64,000 bases of DNA, taken from the NCBI GenBank assembly GCA_900753165.1, contig CAADYC010000089.1:1-64000 (forward strand). Reading direction: 5' to 3'. Positions 34,704 through 43,750 of this stretch are shown piece by piece. Numbering within the stretch: position 1 is the first letter of the stretch; each line of letters opens with the position of its first letter. Under the pieces are notes generated by a model. The model did no database searches. It saw only the letters and a list, made by a program, of their open reading frames with translations, and had not been told where the DNA came from. Both the position numbers and the translations under genes were made by a program. This stretch comes from Clostridia bacterium (lineage in GTDB: Bacteria > Bacillota > Clostridia > TANB77 > CAG-508).

Positions 34704-36101
34704 ATGTTTGAAAGATTAGTAAATTATATAAAAGGAGCAATAAATAAAATGTTTAATACAAGTGATATAGCAAAAGATTTTAATATAGATATATCTAATA
34801 ATGATGAAGTATTAAGATTAATAGAATTATGTGCAAATATTTATAATCATAAAGCACCCTGGTTGAACGAAGATATAAAATCATTAAATGTGGCTAAAAC
34901 AATATGTGAAAAGGTTGCAAAAGCAGTTACAATAGAATTTAAGTCAAAAGTAGATGATGACATAATAAATGAAACATATCAAAGGTTTTTGAAAAATATA
35001 AGAACAAATACGGAATATACTCTTGCAAAAGGTGGAATGTTTTTTAAGCCATTTTATAGTAATGGAAAAATAAAAGTAAGTTGTATACAAGGAGATAAGT
35101 TTATTCCAGTAAAATTTGATAGCTCTGGAGAACTACTAGGAGCTATTTTTATTGACCAAATTATAAAAGGCAATGATGTCTATACAAGATTAGAATATCA
35201 AGAGTTGAATAATACAACTTTGATAATTAGAAATAAAGTATATAAAAGTACGATACATAATAGAAATTCATTAGGAAAAAAGATAAGTTTATTTAAAGTT
35301 CCTGAGTGGAAAGAAATAGAGGAAGAATTACAAATAGAAAATGTTAATAGATTATTGGGTGGATATTTTAAAATACCAATTGCTAATTCTGTTGACAATA
35401 CAAGCCCAATAGGAACGCCGATATTTGCAAATGCTATAAATATATTGGAAGAAATAGACAAACAATTTAGCAGAACACTATGGGAATATGAGGGCTCTGA
35501 ACTTGCAATTGATGTGGATGCTACAGCGTTAAAAAAAGATGAAAATGGAAATGATATATTACCGAAAGGCAAAAAGAGACTTTATAGAAAAATTGATTTT
35601 GGAGATGAAAAGACTTGGAATGTATTTAGCCCAGGAATACGAGATACAGCATTGTTTAATGGCTTAAATGAATGGTTAAGACAAGCAGAAAGTCAATGTG
35701 GTTTAGCATTTGGAGTAATATCTAAAATAGAAAATGTAGAAAAAACAGCAACCGAAATAAAATCAAGTAAACAAGATTATTATGTAACGGTTTCTGATAT
35801 ACAAAAAGCTTTGCAAAATGCACTTGAAAGTTTAGTTTATGGAATTGATGTATTAATGACATTGTATGGAATAAAACATAATATTGAACCAGAAATTTGC
35901 TTTGATTGGGATGACAGTATAGTAGTAGATAGTGAAAAGAAACAATCACAGGCATTAATAGAAAAAAATGCTGGATTAATAGATGATATAGAGTATTTTG
36001 TACAAACAAGAGGATACTCCGAAGAAGAAGCAACAGAATATGTAAATAAAATGAAAGAAAGAAGTAAAGAACAATTACCACAGGAAGTTGTAGAGGAATA
36101 A
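34704..36101 (+). CDS. Portal protein (SPP1 gp6-like)
   Basis: 465 aa. Portal fold blocks CEKVAKAVTIEF, KGGMFFKPF and the long C-terminal helices. Forms the dodecameric channel at one capsid vertex. AGGAGG precedes ATG; position after terL is diagnostic. Confidence 0.9.
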   Translation: MFERLVNYIKGAINKMFNTSDIAKDFNIDISNNDEVLRLIELCANIYNHKAPWLNEDIKSLNVAKTICEKVAKAVTIEFKSKVDDDIINETYQRFLKNIRTNTEYTLAKGGMFFKPFYSNGKIKVSCIQGDKFIPVKFDSSGELLGAIFIDQIIKGNDVYTRLEYQELNNTTLIIRNKVYKSTIHNRNSLGKKISLFKVPEWKEIEEELQIENVNRLLGGYFKIPIANSVDNTSPIGTPIFANAINILEEIDKQFSRTLWEYEGSELAIDVDATALKKDENGNDILPKGKKRLYRKIDFGDEKTWNVFSPGIRDTALFNGLNEWLRQAESQCGLAFGVISKIENVEKTATEIKSSKQDYYVTVSDIQKALQNALESLVYGIDVLMTLYGIKHNIEPEICFDWDDSIVVDSEKKQSQALIEKNAGLIDDIEYFVQTRGYSEEEATEYVNKMKERSKEQLPQEVVEE

Positions 36102-36104
36102 TGT

Positions 36105-37682
36105 ATGATAGAAGATAAAATACAAAATTCAATAAAACCTATTTTAACCATATATAGTGATTTAGAAATCGAATTAATAAAGAAAATTGCAGAACATTTT
36201 AAGTTAAATGAAGAATTTATAAATTCAGACTATTGGTATTTTGAAAAATTAAAAGAAATGGGTGGACTTAATAATGAAACAATAAAGTTATTAGAAAAGT
36301 ACATCAATAAAACTAAAACAGAATTACTAGATGCCATGGGACAAATAGGAGTTGAATCAATACCTGTCGAACAATTAAATATTGCAACACAAAAAAATGC
36401 ATTATTAAATCCTGAAAAAATTATAAATAGTATAAATATACAAAATATAATAAAACATAGTTATAATGAAACAGAAAAAAATTTTTTGAATTTGAATAAA
36501 ACTATAGAAGAAAAGGTAAAGGAAACATATACAAATATTGTTACAGAAACATACATAAAGACTAATTCAGGAATATATAGTTACCAAGAAGCGATATTAC
36601 AAAGTTTAGATAAACTTGGAGAAAAAGGAATATCAATACTTGAATATCAAGATAAAAATGGTTTGAAAAGAAATTATGACATTATAGGTACAGTTAGAAG
36701 AGATTTATTAGTTGCTACAAGAGGACTTGCTGGAAAGGTAAATGAAGAAGTAATAAAAGAAAGTGGAAACCATATAGTAAGAGTTACTAATCATTTTGGA
36801 GCAAGAACAGGAGATGGAGGACAAGACTATACAAATCATGCTTGGTGGCAAGAAATACAATTTTTCTGTTGGAACTATGATGGGAAAGCAACAGAAGAAG
36901 AAAAAAAATTACCAGATTTTATGGAACACTGCAATTATGGAGATGTTCGAGGAATAGTAGGTATAAATTGTAAGCATTTATTTACAGTGTGGTATGGTCC
37001 ATTGAAAAAAGATAAATTAGATTCTACATATAAAGAAAATGAAGAACAATACAAAAAAACACAACAACAAAGATATCTTGAAAATGGTGTGCGTAAATGG
37101 AAAAGAAAACAAGTTATTGCAAAGAAAATTATTGATGAAGAAAATTATAAGAAAGCTAGTTTAAAAGCAAAAGAATGGCAAGAGAGATTAAATGCATTTA
37201 CAGAAGATAATGAACTAAAGAGAGAACATACAAGAGAACATGTAAAAGACTATAAAAATATGACAAAAACTAAAAAAAGTGATATAATAGTTAAAGAAAA
37301 AAGAGCACAAAGAAATGCGTATGCTATATCACAAGAGCAGATTGATAATATATGCAATAATGAATTACAGAATATAAAATTTCAAAAGAAGCCAGAGTAT
37401 AATCCAAGAATAGGAGATAATGGAAGAACAAAATATATTGAATATCCTTGGGGAGAATGTAAAGAAATAACCAAAATAGAAATAGGAAAACAAGACAAGA
37501 ACACAAAGGAGTTTTTAATAGACTCTTTATTGCATGAAAAACTAGAAGCTAAAATAGCAAGTACAAATACAGATTATTATAATAAATTAAAAAATATAGG
37601 TGACTATGATAGACACACATATATAAATAAAATAATAAAAAGATATTTTGATATGAGGAGGTGGAATAATGGAAATAGATGA
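36105..37682 (+). CDS. Minor head protein (phage minor capsid 2 type)
   Basis: 525 aa. Helical N-terminal half, then HIVRVTNHFGARTGDGGQDYTNHAWWQEI and GDVRGIVGINCKHLF, characteristic of phage minor capsid protein 2. The C-terminal ~150 residues form an extra charged region with a second conserved-looking block (NPRIGDNGRTKYIEYPWGECK). Overlaps the next gene by 14 bp. Confidence 0.85.
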   Translation: MIEDKIQNSIKPILTIYSDLEIELIKKIAEHFKLNEEFINSDYWYFEKLKEMGGLNNETIKLLEKYINKTKTELLDAMGQIGVESIPVEQLNIATQKNALLNPEKIINSINIQNIIKHSYNETEKNFLNLNKTIEEKVKETYTNIVTETYIKTNSGIYSYQEAILQSLDKLGEKGISILEYQDKNGLKRNYDIIGTVRRDLLVATRGLAGKVNEEVIKESGNHIVRVTNHFGARTGDGGQDYTNHAWWQEIQFFCWNYDGKATEEEKKLPDFMEHCNYGDVRGIVGINCKHLFTVWYGPLKKDKLDSTYKENEEQYKKTQQQRYLENGVRKWKRKQVIAKKIIDEENYKKASLKAKEWQERLNAFTEDNELKREHTREHVKDYKNMTKTKKSDIIVKEKRAQRNAYAISQEQIDNICNNELQNIKFQKKPEYNPRIGDNGRTKYIEYPWGECKEITKIEIGKQDKNTKEFLIDSLLHEKLEAKIASTNTDYYNKLKNIGDYDRHTYINKIIKRYFDMRRWNNGNR

Positions 37683-37899
37683 TATCCTAGAAATACTTTT
37701 TGATGGGACCAAAGAAGAAATTGAGAAGGTATTAAAAGAGCAAAAAATATCATATACTTTTGCTGATAATTTAGAAGCATATACGGTAAAGAATAATAAT
37801 ACTCTAGAAGTAGTAAGAGGAAGCAAATGCCATTATACACCTAATTGTGTAAAATACTTTGGAAAGGAGAGTAGTAATGAAATACAAGATAGGAGATAA
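37669..37899 (+). CDS. Hypothetical phage protein (76 aa)
   Basis: Acidic helical N terminus and a CHYTPNCVKYFG segment. AGGAGGTGG precedes ATG. Overlaps the following small gene by 23 bp. Function unknown. Confidence 0.65.
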   Translation: MEIDDILEILFDGTKEEIEKVLKEQKISYTFADNLEAYTVKNNNTLEVVRGSKCHYTPNCVKYFGKESSNEIQDRR

Positions 37900-38029
37900 T
37901 GTTGAATTAACAAATGGAAGTATAGTAACAATTACTGATATACAAGGAAGTATAGGTGGAGAACAATGTTATATAGCAGGTATATGCCCAATTCCAGAAG
38001 AAAGAATAATAAGAAAAATAGAAGATTAA
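37877..38029 (+). CDS. Small beta-rich protein (50 aa)
   Basis: MKYKIGDNVELTNGSIVTITDIQG... looks like a small SH3/KOW-like barrel. AAAGGAGAG precedes ATG. Function unknown. Confidence 0.55.
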   Translation: MKYKIGDNVELTNGSIVTITDIQGSIGGEQCYIAGICPIPEERIIRKIED

Positions 38030-38037
38030 TATAAATA

Positions 38038-38175
38038 TTTGAGGTGGCGGAATAGGTAGACGCTAAGTGTGATAGAAATATCCGAATCGAATAAAATATA
38101 GGAGTAACCGTTATCAGAAGTGGCGTAGGAGTGTACACTGGCACTCTATGTTAGGTGCAAATCCTAATCCTCATT
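38038..38175 (+). tRNA. Degenerate tRNA-Leu-like element
   Basis: Has a class II D arm GCG-GAATAGGTAGA-CGC typical of tRNA-Leu, and a T arm TTAGG-TGCAAAT-CCTAA. The acceptor pairs only over TGAGG/CCTCA, and about 45 extra bases sit where the anticodon arm belongs. A hairpin GAGTG/CACTC fits the variable arm. No CCA is encoded. It may be a decayed tRNA or a tRNA-like regulatory RNA; I cannot assign an anticodon. Confidence 0.5.
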
Positions 38176-38196
38176 AAATAATTAAATAGTTAAATT

Positions 38197-38226
38197 ATAG
38201 AAGTTCAAAAATGGACTTCTATTTTT
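38197..38226. terminator. Terminator after tRNA-like element
   Basis: AGAAGT/ACTTCT stem with a near-complementary loop edge, then ATTTTTT. Followed by ~100 bp without a gene that contains TTCGAC and two TCGTGAA words, possibly a control region for the head genes. Confidence 0.6.
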
Positions 38227-38324
38227 TATATTCAAATTCGACTATATGCAAGTCGTGAATAAGTGCATAACTACATCGTGAACGAAAAACACGTAAAAGT
38301 TCGTAGTAGGAGAAAGGAAACATT

Positions 38325-38909
38325 ATGAAAAGAAAATTTTTAGAAGATTTAGGACTAGAGGCTGATGCAATCGAAAAAATAATGATTGAATCAGGAAAAG
38401 ACACAACAGCATTAAAAGCAAAAGTTGATGACTTAGCAGAACAAGTAAATGTTAAGGAAATTGCTATTTCAGAAAAAAACAACAAAATAGCTGAACTTGA
38501 AAAAGTAGACGTCGAAGCTATAAAAACTTCTGAATATGAAAGAGGAAAAGCAGAAGGTTCTAAAGAAGTAGAAACTTTCAAAAAGCAAAATGCTTTAGAA
38601 AAAGCTTTATCTAAATATAAAGCAAAAGACACTGGTATTTTAAGTAAAATGCTAGATATGGAAAAGGTTAAATATAATGACAAATTTGAAATCGTGGAAG
38701 GATTAGAGGACCAAGTAAACTCTATAAAAGAAAGCCACGATTATTTATTTGATAGTGATAAACCTTTACCACATTTTACAGGAAGTATAACACAACCTGG
38801 AAATAATCAAATAACAAAAGAGGTATTCAACAAAATGGGATATCAAGAAAGAGTAAAACTATATAACGAAAATAAATCGTTGTATGACCAATTAAAAAAT
38901 CAAGAATAA
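38325..38909 (+). CDS. Capsid scaffolding protein
   Basis: 194 aa, minor structural GP20 type: N-terminal LEDLGLEADAIEKIMIESGKD, long coiled coil (about 30-115), then a C-terminal binding region. Directly before the major capsid gene. AGAAAGGA precedes ATG. Directs prohead assembly and leaves before maturation. Confidence 0.88.
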   Translation: MKRKFLEDLGLEADAIEKIMIESGKDTTALKAKVDDLAEQVNVKEIAISEKNNKIAELEKVDVEAIKTSEYERGKAEGSKEVETFKKQNALEKALSKYKAKDTGILSKMLDMEKVKYNDKFEIVEGLEDQVNSIKESHDYLFDSDKPLPHFTGSITQPGNNQITKEVFNKMGYQERVKLYNENKSLYDQLKNQE

Positions 38910-38927
38910 AGAAAGAAGGAAAATTAA

Positions 38928-39920
38928 ATGAGTGAATTAACAAAAATGAATGATATGATAAATCCAGAAGTAATGGGAGATATGTTAGATGCAAAAATTG
39001 AAGCACAATTAAAATTAACACCTTATGCCAAAGTTGATACATCTTTACAAGGTGTGCCAGGAGATACAAAAACAGTTCCAAGTTGGAATTATATAGGAGA
39101 TGCAGAAGATGTAGCAGAAGGAGAAGAAGTTGATACAACAAAGATGACAGCAGGAAAAGAAACTTTTACAATTAAAAAAGCTATGAAATCTGTATCTATA
39201 ACACAAGAATCTATAAATTCAGGTTTAGGAAATCCAATAGGACAAGCAGAAAAACAATTAGCAATGTCAATAGCAGGAAAAGTAGATAATGATGTCTTAG
39301 AACAAGCTTACAAAGCAAAAATGACATCAGGTGATGGAACATCACAAATAGACTATAATGGTTTAGTGGATGCATCTACTAAATTTGAAGATGAAGAAGA
39401 TGGAATTGAAAAAGTGTTATTTATTAATCCAGCACAAGAAGGAACATTGTTAAAAGACCCTAATTTTATTTCTGCTGATAAATATGAAGCGGGAGTAATG
39501 GTTAGAGGAGCAATTGGTAAAGTTGCAGGTTGTCAAGTAAAAAAATCTAAAAAGGTAAGACTAGTAACATTTGCAAAAGACAATAGTTCTGGAACAGTAA
39601 CAATAGATGCTAAAAACTTAAAAGAATATCAAGAAAAAGTAGATCCAACAACAATATTAGAAATTGGAGATAAAGTAAAAGCTATTGCTGCAGCATCTCA
39701 ATATTATGTATGTCCTGTAATAAAAATGGAAGCTGATAGTGAAGAAACAGAATATACAGAAGATGAATTACCAGCATTAACAATCTTTTTGAAGAAAGAT
39801 ACATCATTAGACCATGAATGGTTCCCTAAAAAACAAATTCATGATTTTACAGCAGCAAGATATTATGGTGTAGCATTAACAAATGCTGCAAAGATAGTAT
39901 TAGCAAAATTTAAAAAATAG
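38928..39920 (+). CDS. Major capsid protein
   Basis: 330 aa. N-terminal arm, then YAKVDTSLQGVPGDTKTVPSW and ITQESINSGLGNPIGQAE, as in N4-gp56/HK97-fold capsid proteins of Firmicutes phages. GAAGGAAAA precedes ATG. Position after the scaffold supports it. Confidence 0.9.
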   Translation: MSELTKMNDMINPEVMGDMLDAKIEAQLKLTPYAKVDTSLQGVPGDTKTVPSWNYIGDAEDVAEGEEVDTTKMTAGKETFTIKKAMKSVSITQESINSGLGNPIGQAEKQLAMSIAGKVDNDVLEQAYKAKMTSGDGTSQIDYNGLVDASTKFEDEEDGIEKVLFINPAQEGTLLKDPNFISADKYEAGVMVRGAIGKVAGCQVKKSKKVRLVTFAKDNSSGTVTIDAKNLKEYQEKVDPTTILEIGDKVKAIAAASQYYVCPVIKMEADSEETEYTEDELPALTIFLKKDTSLDHEWFPKKQIHDFTAARYYGVALTNAAKIVLAKFKK

Positions 39921-39936
39921 AAGGAGTTGAAAGGGT

Positions 39937-40326
39937 ATGGAAGCATATACTGATTATGGCTTTTATAAAAGTACATATAAGGGCAACATGCCCCAAGACG
40001 ATTTTGATAAATTAGTTTTAAGAGCAAGTTACGAAGTACGAAAAAATATTTTTAACAGAAATGTAGGAAATTATAAAGATGAAGTACAAATGGCAACTTG
40101 CTCTATTACTGATATATTATTAAAAATCGAACAATTAGAAAATAAAAAAGAAACAATACTGTCAACTAAAATATTGAAAAGTGAAAGTGTTGCAAATTAT
40201 TCTAGAACATTTGATACGGCAAGTGTTGACGATATTGATGTAGAAATATCTAACCAAAAAGAAAAAATCAAAGAAGAATTAAAAAAATATTTATTATTTA
40301 CAGGATTGTTATATAGAGGTGTTTAA
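39937..40326 (+). CDS. Head-tail connector (adaptor)
   Basis: 129 aa, helical bundle pattern starting YTDYGFYKSTYKGNMPQDDFDKLVLRAS, typical of gp6/gp15-like adaptors that follow the capsid gene. GGAGTTGAAAGG precedes ATG. Confidence 0.75.
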   Translation: MEAYTDYGFYKSTYKGNMPQDDFDKLVLRASYEVRKNIFNRNVGNYKDEVQMATCSITDILLKIEQLENKKETILSTKILKSESVANYSRTFDTASVDDIDVEISNQKEKIKEELKKYLLFTGLLYRGV

Positions 40327-40327
40327 T

Positions 40328-40723
40328 ATGTTTGATAAAGATATAACAATAATAAATAAATATATTGATAAGGAACATAAAACACAATATAAAGTCAGCT
40401 ATATTAAGGGATTTTGGAGTTCTAGCAATGGAATATCAATAAATGGTGTATTGTTACAATCAAGTGATAATTTAACTGCTGTAATTCTTATAAATGAACT
40501 AAATCAAGATAAACAGTCTTATCAAGAACCAAAAGAATTTGAAAAAAATCAAAAAGGATGGACATTAAAAGAAGATGATTATTTAGTAAAAGGAAAAGTA
40601 GAAAATTTTACTACAATAACTAAATTATTAGAAAATGATAGAGATATAATGAAAATAACTAAAGTTTCCACAAATGATTTTGGCTCTGAAGATATGTGGA
40701 ATTTTGAAATAACAGGAGAATGA
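40328..40723 (+). CDS. Head closure protein (DUF6751-like)
   Basis: 131 aa from ATG 40328, after AGAGGTG. Beta-rich with ITIINKYIDKEHKTQYKVSYIKGFW. Placed between the adaptor and the minor capsid/tail completion genes, where the stopper normally lies. Confidence 0.65.
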   Translation: MFDKDITIINKYIDKEHKTQYKVSYIKGFWSSSNGISINGVLLQSSDNLTAVILINELNQDKQSYQEPKEFEKNQKGWTLKEDDYLVKGKVENFTTITKLLENDRDIMKITKVSTNDFGSEDMWNFEITGE

Positions 40724-40724
40724 T

Positions 40725-41177
40725 ATGAAAGTAGATTATATGGTTGCTTTTAGTGGAGTTCAAAAACAAGAGATATTAGATAAATTTGGAACTAATATAG
40801 GAGGCAGAACACAAAAAGTTATTGATAGTAGTTTTATGAGTAATGTAGATAAGTATATGCCACAAGATAGTAATCAAATGATAACTAATATGTATAGTTC
40901 AACAAAAGTCGGAAATGGCGAAATAAACATTAATACACCATATGCTCACTATGTACATGAAGGTGAATTGTATGTTGACCCTAAAACAAAAAAAGGTGCA
41001 TTTTATGATCCTGTTAGTGGTAGGTATTGGAGTAGACCAGGAATAAAGAAAATTCCAAGTGGAAAAAAATTAAATTACCATGGAGGTTCATTAAGAGGAG
41101 ACCATTTTGTTGAAAGAATGCTAGCAGACCATTTTGAAGATATTGTAAATGCAGGTCAAAAGGAGATTGATAAATAA
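40725..41177 (+). CDS. Minor capsid / neck protein (HK97 gp10-like)
   Basis: 150 aa with NTPYAHYVHEGELYVDP and a WSRPGIKKIPSGKKLNYHGG segment, as in minor capsid proteins of Clostridia phages. Stop overlaps the next ATG. Confidence 0.75.
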   Translation: MKVDYMVAFSGVQKQEILDKFGTNIGGRTQKVIDSSFMSNVDKYMPQDSNQMITNMYSSTKVGNGEININTPYAHYVHEGELYVDPKTKKGAFYDPVSGRYWSRPGIKKIPSGKKLNYHGGSLRGDHFVERMLADHFEDIVNAGQKEIDK

Positions 41178-41599
41178 TGGCAGAGGAAAAAGCAAAAATA
41201 GATAAAATAAGAGATTATATTGCAAAATGCCCATACTTAAAGGAGTTTGCAGAATTAAATGTTGAGTATTTACAAGACAAAGTAGAAACATATTCTATTA
41301 ATGAAAACGCAGGATATAACCCTGTTTTAAACAAATTTAGAGTAGGAGCAGAAATGCAATTTTTATTTACTTTTGATAGTAAATTATATTGGAACGAAGA
41401 TATTCAGAATAATATAGATAATTCTAAATTCTTTGAAAATTTTAGAAGGTGGTTAGAAGAAAATAATGAAAAACATATATATCCTAACATAGACGGGGTA
41501 TATGAAATTGGAGCAACTACAAATGGTTATATATTTGCAACAAATGCAAATGAAGCTATTTATAGAATACAATGTTATTTAAATTATAGTAAATTTTAA
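41177..41599 (+). CDS. Tail terminator-like protein
   Basis: 140 aa. IRDYIAKCPYL...FAELNVEYLQDK and the order connector-closure-gp10-terminator-tail tube fit a tail terminator. AAGGAGATTG precedes ATG. Confidence 0.7.
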   Translation: MAEEKAKIDKIRDYIAKCPYLKEFAELNVEYLQDKVETYSINENAGYNPVLNKFRVGAEMQFLFTFDSKLYWNEDIQNNIDNSKFFENFRRWLEENNEKHIYPNIDGVYEIGATTNGYIFATNANEAIYRIQCYLNYSKF

Positions 41600-41614
41600 G
41601 GAGGAATAAGTAAA

Positions 41615-42112
41615 ATGTCTGTACTAACAAAAATAAATAGAGATGAATGGGTAGATTTTTTAAATGTTGCAGCAACACCTGAAAAACCAGAATGGGCTAT
41701 CATTGGTGTTGGTATTACTGATAAATCTACTGATTATAATGCAGAAAAAACAGAAGAAAAGTGGATTATAAATAGAAATAAAAGTGTAACGATAGATAGT
41801 TATGGTCCATCTTCTGGGGTTGAACAAACTGCTTATAAAGGAGACAAAGTGTTTGAATTTGTTGATAATATAAGATATAAAATGCTTACGGGAACAGATG
41901 CACAAACAACATTATTAGAAATTGATAAGTATAGTGTGACAGAAGAAGAAACAACACCAAAATATAGAGCTAGATTATGGACCGTATCAATAGAAATAAG
42001 CTCAAATGGAGGAGATACGGCAAAAATAAACTATAATATAGATTATAGTGGAGACCCAACTTTTGGAACAGTTACATTTGAAAAAGGTGTTCCTACATTT
42101 ATAGCAGAATAA
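41615..42112 (+). CDS. Major tail (tube) protein
   Basis: 165 aa, beta-sandwich type, starting MSVLTKINRDEWVDFLNVA with VEQTAYKGDKVFEFVDNIRY. AGGAGG precedes ATG. Abundant tube subunit in siphoviruses; followed by a gene with its own promoter and then the chaperones. Confidence 0.8.
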   Translation: MSVLTKINRDEWVDFLNVAATPEKPEWAIIGVGITDKSTDYNAEKTEEKWIINRNKSVTIDSYGPSSGVEQTAYKGDKVFEFVDNIRYKMLTGTDAQTTLLEIDKYSVTEEETTPKYRARLWTVSIEISSNGGDTAKINYNIDYSGDPTFGTVTFEKGVPTFIAE

Positions 42113-42120
42113 TTTTATCA

Positions 42121-42164
42121 TTCGACAAAATTCGACTTGAAAATACAACTAAAAGTGATATAAT
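42121..42164 (+). promoter_or_regulatory. TTCGACA-class promoter of the moron gene
   Basis: TTCGACA (42121-42127), 3 bp, TTCGACT (42131-42137), 21 bp, TATAAT (42159-42164). A weak -35 TTGAAA (42137-42142) overlaps the second repeat. Confidence 0.75.
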
Positions 42165-42199
42165 CTTTTTATTATAAAAATAAAAGGAGGAATATCAAA

Positions 42200-42619
42200 A
42201 TGTCAATGAAAAATTGTAAAGAATGTGGTGCTGAAATAAGTAGTAGTGCTAAAGTATGCCCTAAATGTGGTAAAAAATTGAAACATACAGGAATAAGAGT
42301 TTTTATAGGAATAGCGATTATTTTTATAGGAATTTGTTGTGCAATTTCTACAACTCAAAACAATATAACTCCAACTGGAAGTAATATTGTTCACGAACAG
42401 GCAAAAGTTACATTAGAAAAATTTAATAAGATAGAAACAGGAATGACATACCAACAAGTAGTGGACATAATTGGAGAAGAAGGAACAATTTCAACAGAAA
42501 GTTCATATGGAAGTCAAAATATGAAAGTTTACTATTGGTATGCAGCAAATAATATTGCAAATGCGACAGTATCTTTTATGAATGGTAAAGTAACAGCAAA
42601 AAGCCAAGTTGGTTTATAA
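42200..42619 (+). CDS. Moron: zinc-ribbon membrane protein with SmpA/DUF3862-like domain
   Basis: 139 aa. N-terminal zinc ribbon (CKECGAEI...CPKCGKKL), one membrane span (about 31-50) and an extracytoplasmic domain FNKIETGMTYQQVVDIIGEEG...TVSFMNGKVTAK of the SmpA/DUF3862 type. It has its own promoter and terminator inside the tail operon, the hallmark of a lysogenic-conversion gene. Likely made in the lysogen and placed in the membrane; role unknown. Confidence 0.85.
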   Translation: MSMKNCKECGAEISSSAKVCPKCGKKLKHTGIRVFIGIAIIFIGICCAISTTQNNITPTGSNIVHEQAKVTLEKFNKIETGMTYQQVVDIIGEEGTISTESSYGSQNMKVYYWYAANNIANATVSFMNGKVTAKSQVGL

Positions 42620-42626
42620 TAATAGA

Positions 42627-42662
42627 TAAACACTTACTGAAAAAGTAGGTGTTTATTTTTTT
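42627..42662. terminator. Terminator of the moron gene
   Basis: AAACACTTACT pairs with AGTAGGTGTTT (one G-U) around a short loop, followed by ATTTTTTTAT. Confidence 0.8.
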
Positions 42663-42680
42663 ATATTAGGAGAGTGAAAA

Positions 42681-43184
42681 ATGGATAATTATATTAAATT
42701 AAAAGAAAAAAAGGATGTATTTAAATTAGGAATTATAGATGAAAATGGAGATATTGTGAGAGATATCAATGGAAATGAGGTTTGTTTAGAATTTGATTTA
42801 GCAGATATAAAGTTACCTTTAAGATATAATCAATGTGTGAATGATATAAAAAAAGCAAAGATTAACTTAAAAAATCAAATGGTAATTATAGATAAAAAGC
42901 AAGATAGACAAAGAAAAAACTGTTTAAGTATTAATGAGGAATTGAAAGCGAAAGCAATAGAAAAATTTTTTTATGATACTGAAAAAGCAATGGATTTATT
43001 TTTAGGAAAAGGTGGAACAAAAAAGTTCTTAAATGGAAGAAATCCATATTGGGAGATGTTTGATGATTTATCTGAAGCAATAGAACCATATATGGACAAA
43101 ATGAAACTTTCAGTAAATGACATGACAAATAGAATAAAAGAAAAATATAAAATAAAAGAAAGTGATATATTAAGAAATGAATAA
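42681..43184 (+). CDS. Tail assembly chaperone
   Basis: 167 aa (DUF6673-like): N-terminal beta region, then FFYDTEKAMDLFLGKGGTKKFLNGRNPYWEMFDDL. Located between the tube and tape-measure genes with the Gp15 gene, the normal place for the chaperone pair. Overlaps the next gene by 8 bp. Confidence 0.78.
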   Translation: MDNYIKLKEKKDVFKLGIIDENGDIVRDINGNEVCLEFDLADIKLPLRYNQCVNDIKKAKINLKNQMVIIDKKQDRQRKNCLSINEELKAKAIEKFFYDTEKAMDLFLGKGGTKKFLNGRNPYWEMFDDLSEAIEPYMDKMKLSVNDMTNRIKEKYKIKESDILRNE

Positions 43185-43746
43185 ATATCCAAAATTTGCA
43201 CAAGTAGAAGATAGAAAATATAAAATAAATACAAACTATAAAGTTGCATTATCTTGTAACAAAATAGCAAAAAGTAATGTGTCTGAAGAAGAAAGAGCAC
43301 TTGCAATAATTTACTTGCTTTTTGGGGATAAAGGGTTAAACAATTCACAAGATTGGAATGATTTGTTGCAAATTGCTTTAAAATATCTTAATTGCAATAA
43401 AAAAAATGAAAATAATATAGAAAATAAAGAAGTTGATATGGATTATGAACAAGATTGGGAGTATATAAAGACTTCTTTTTTTTATGACTATAAAATTAGA
43501 TTAAATGAAAAAAGATATATGCATTGGTGGGAATTTTATAATTTATTATGTGGATTAAGTGACAAATGTATTTTAAATAGAATTAGATTTGTTAGAAATT
43601 TTGATGTAAGTGAAATTAAAGATAGTAAAGAAAGAGAAAAGTGGATTAGACAAAAAGAAGAAGTTGCATTAAAACATGAAAACAATAAATCTTTAGAAGA
43701 AGAAAGACTAGATAAACTCTTCAAAGAACAAATGAAAGGAGAGTGA
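43177..43746 (+). CDS. Gp15-like tail assembly protein
   Basis: 189 aa, bacteriophage Gp15 family: KIAKSNVSEEERALAIIYLLFG and YMHWWEFYNLLCGL are typical. Works with the preceding chaperone on the tape measure. In-frame ATG inside the previous gene's end. Confidence 0.82.
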   Translation: MNKYPKFAQVEDRKYKINTNYKVALSCNKIAKSNVSEEERALAIIYLLFGDKGLNNSQDWNDLLQIALKYLNCNKKNENNIENKEVDMDYEQDWEYIKTSFFYDYKIRLNEKRYMHWWEFYNLLCGLSDKCILNRIRFVRNFDVSEIKDSKEREKWIRQKEEVALKHENNKSLEEERLDKLFKEQMKGE

Positions 43747-43750
43747 TAAT

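Noticed and set aside
38081..38110. An NCCG anticodon for quadruplet decoding in the tRNA-like element
   Set aside because: Neither TCCG nor ACCG can be placed in a loop with a flanking stem of the right size.
38221..38324. Further TTCGACA-class promoter before the scaffold gene
   Set aside because: TTCGAC and TCGTGAA words are present but not at the 10-bp period, and no TATAAT lies 21 bp downstream.
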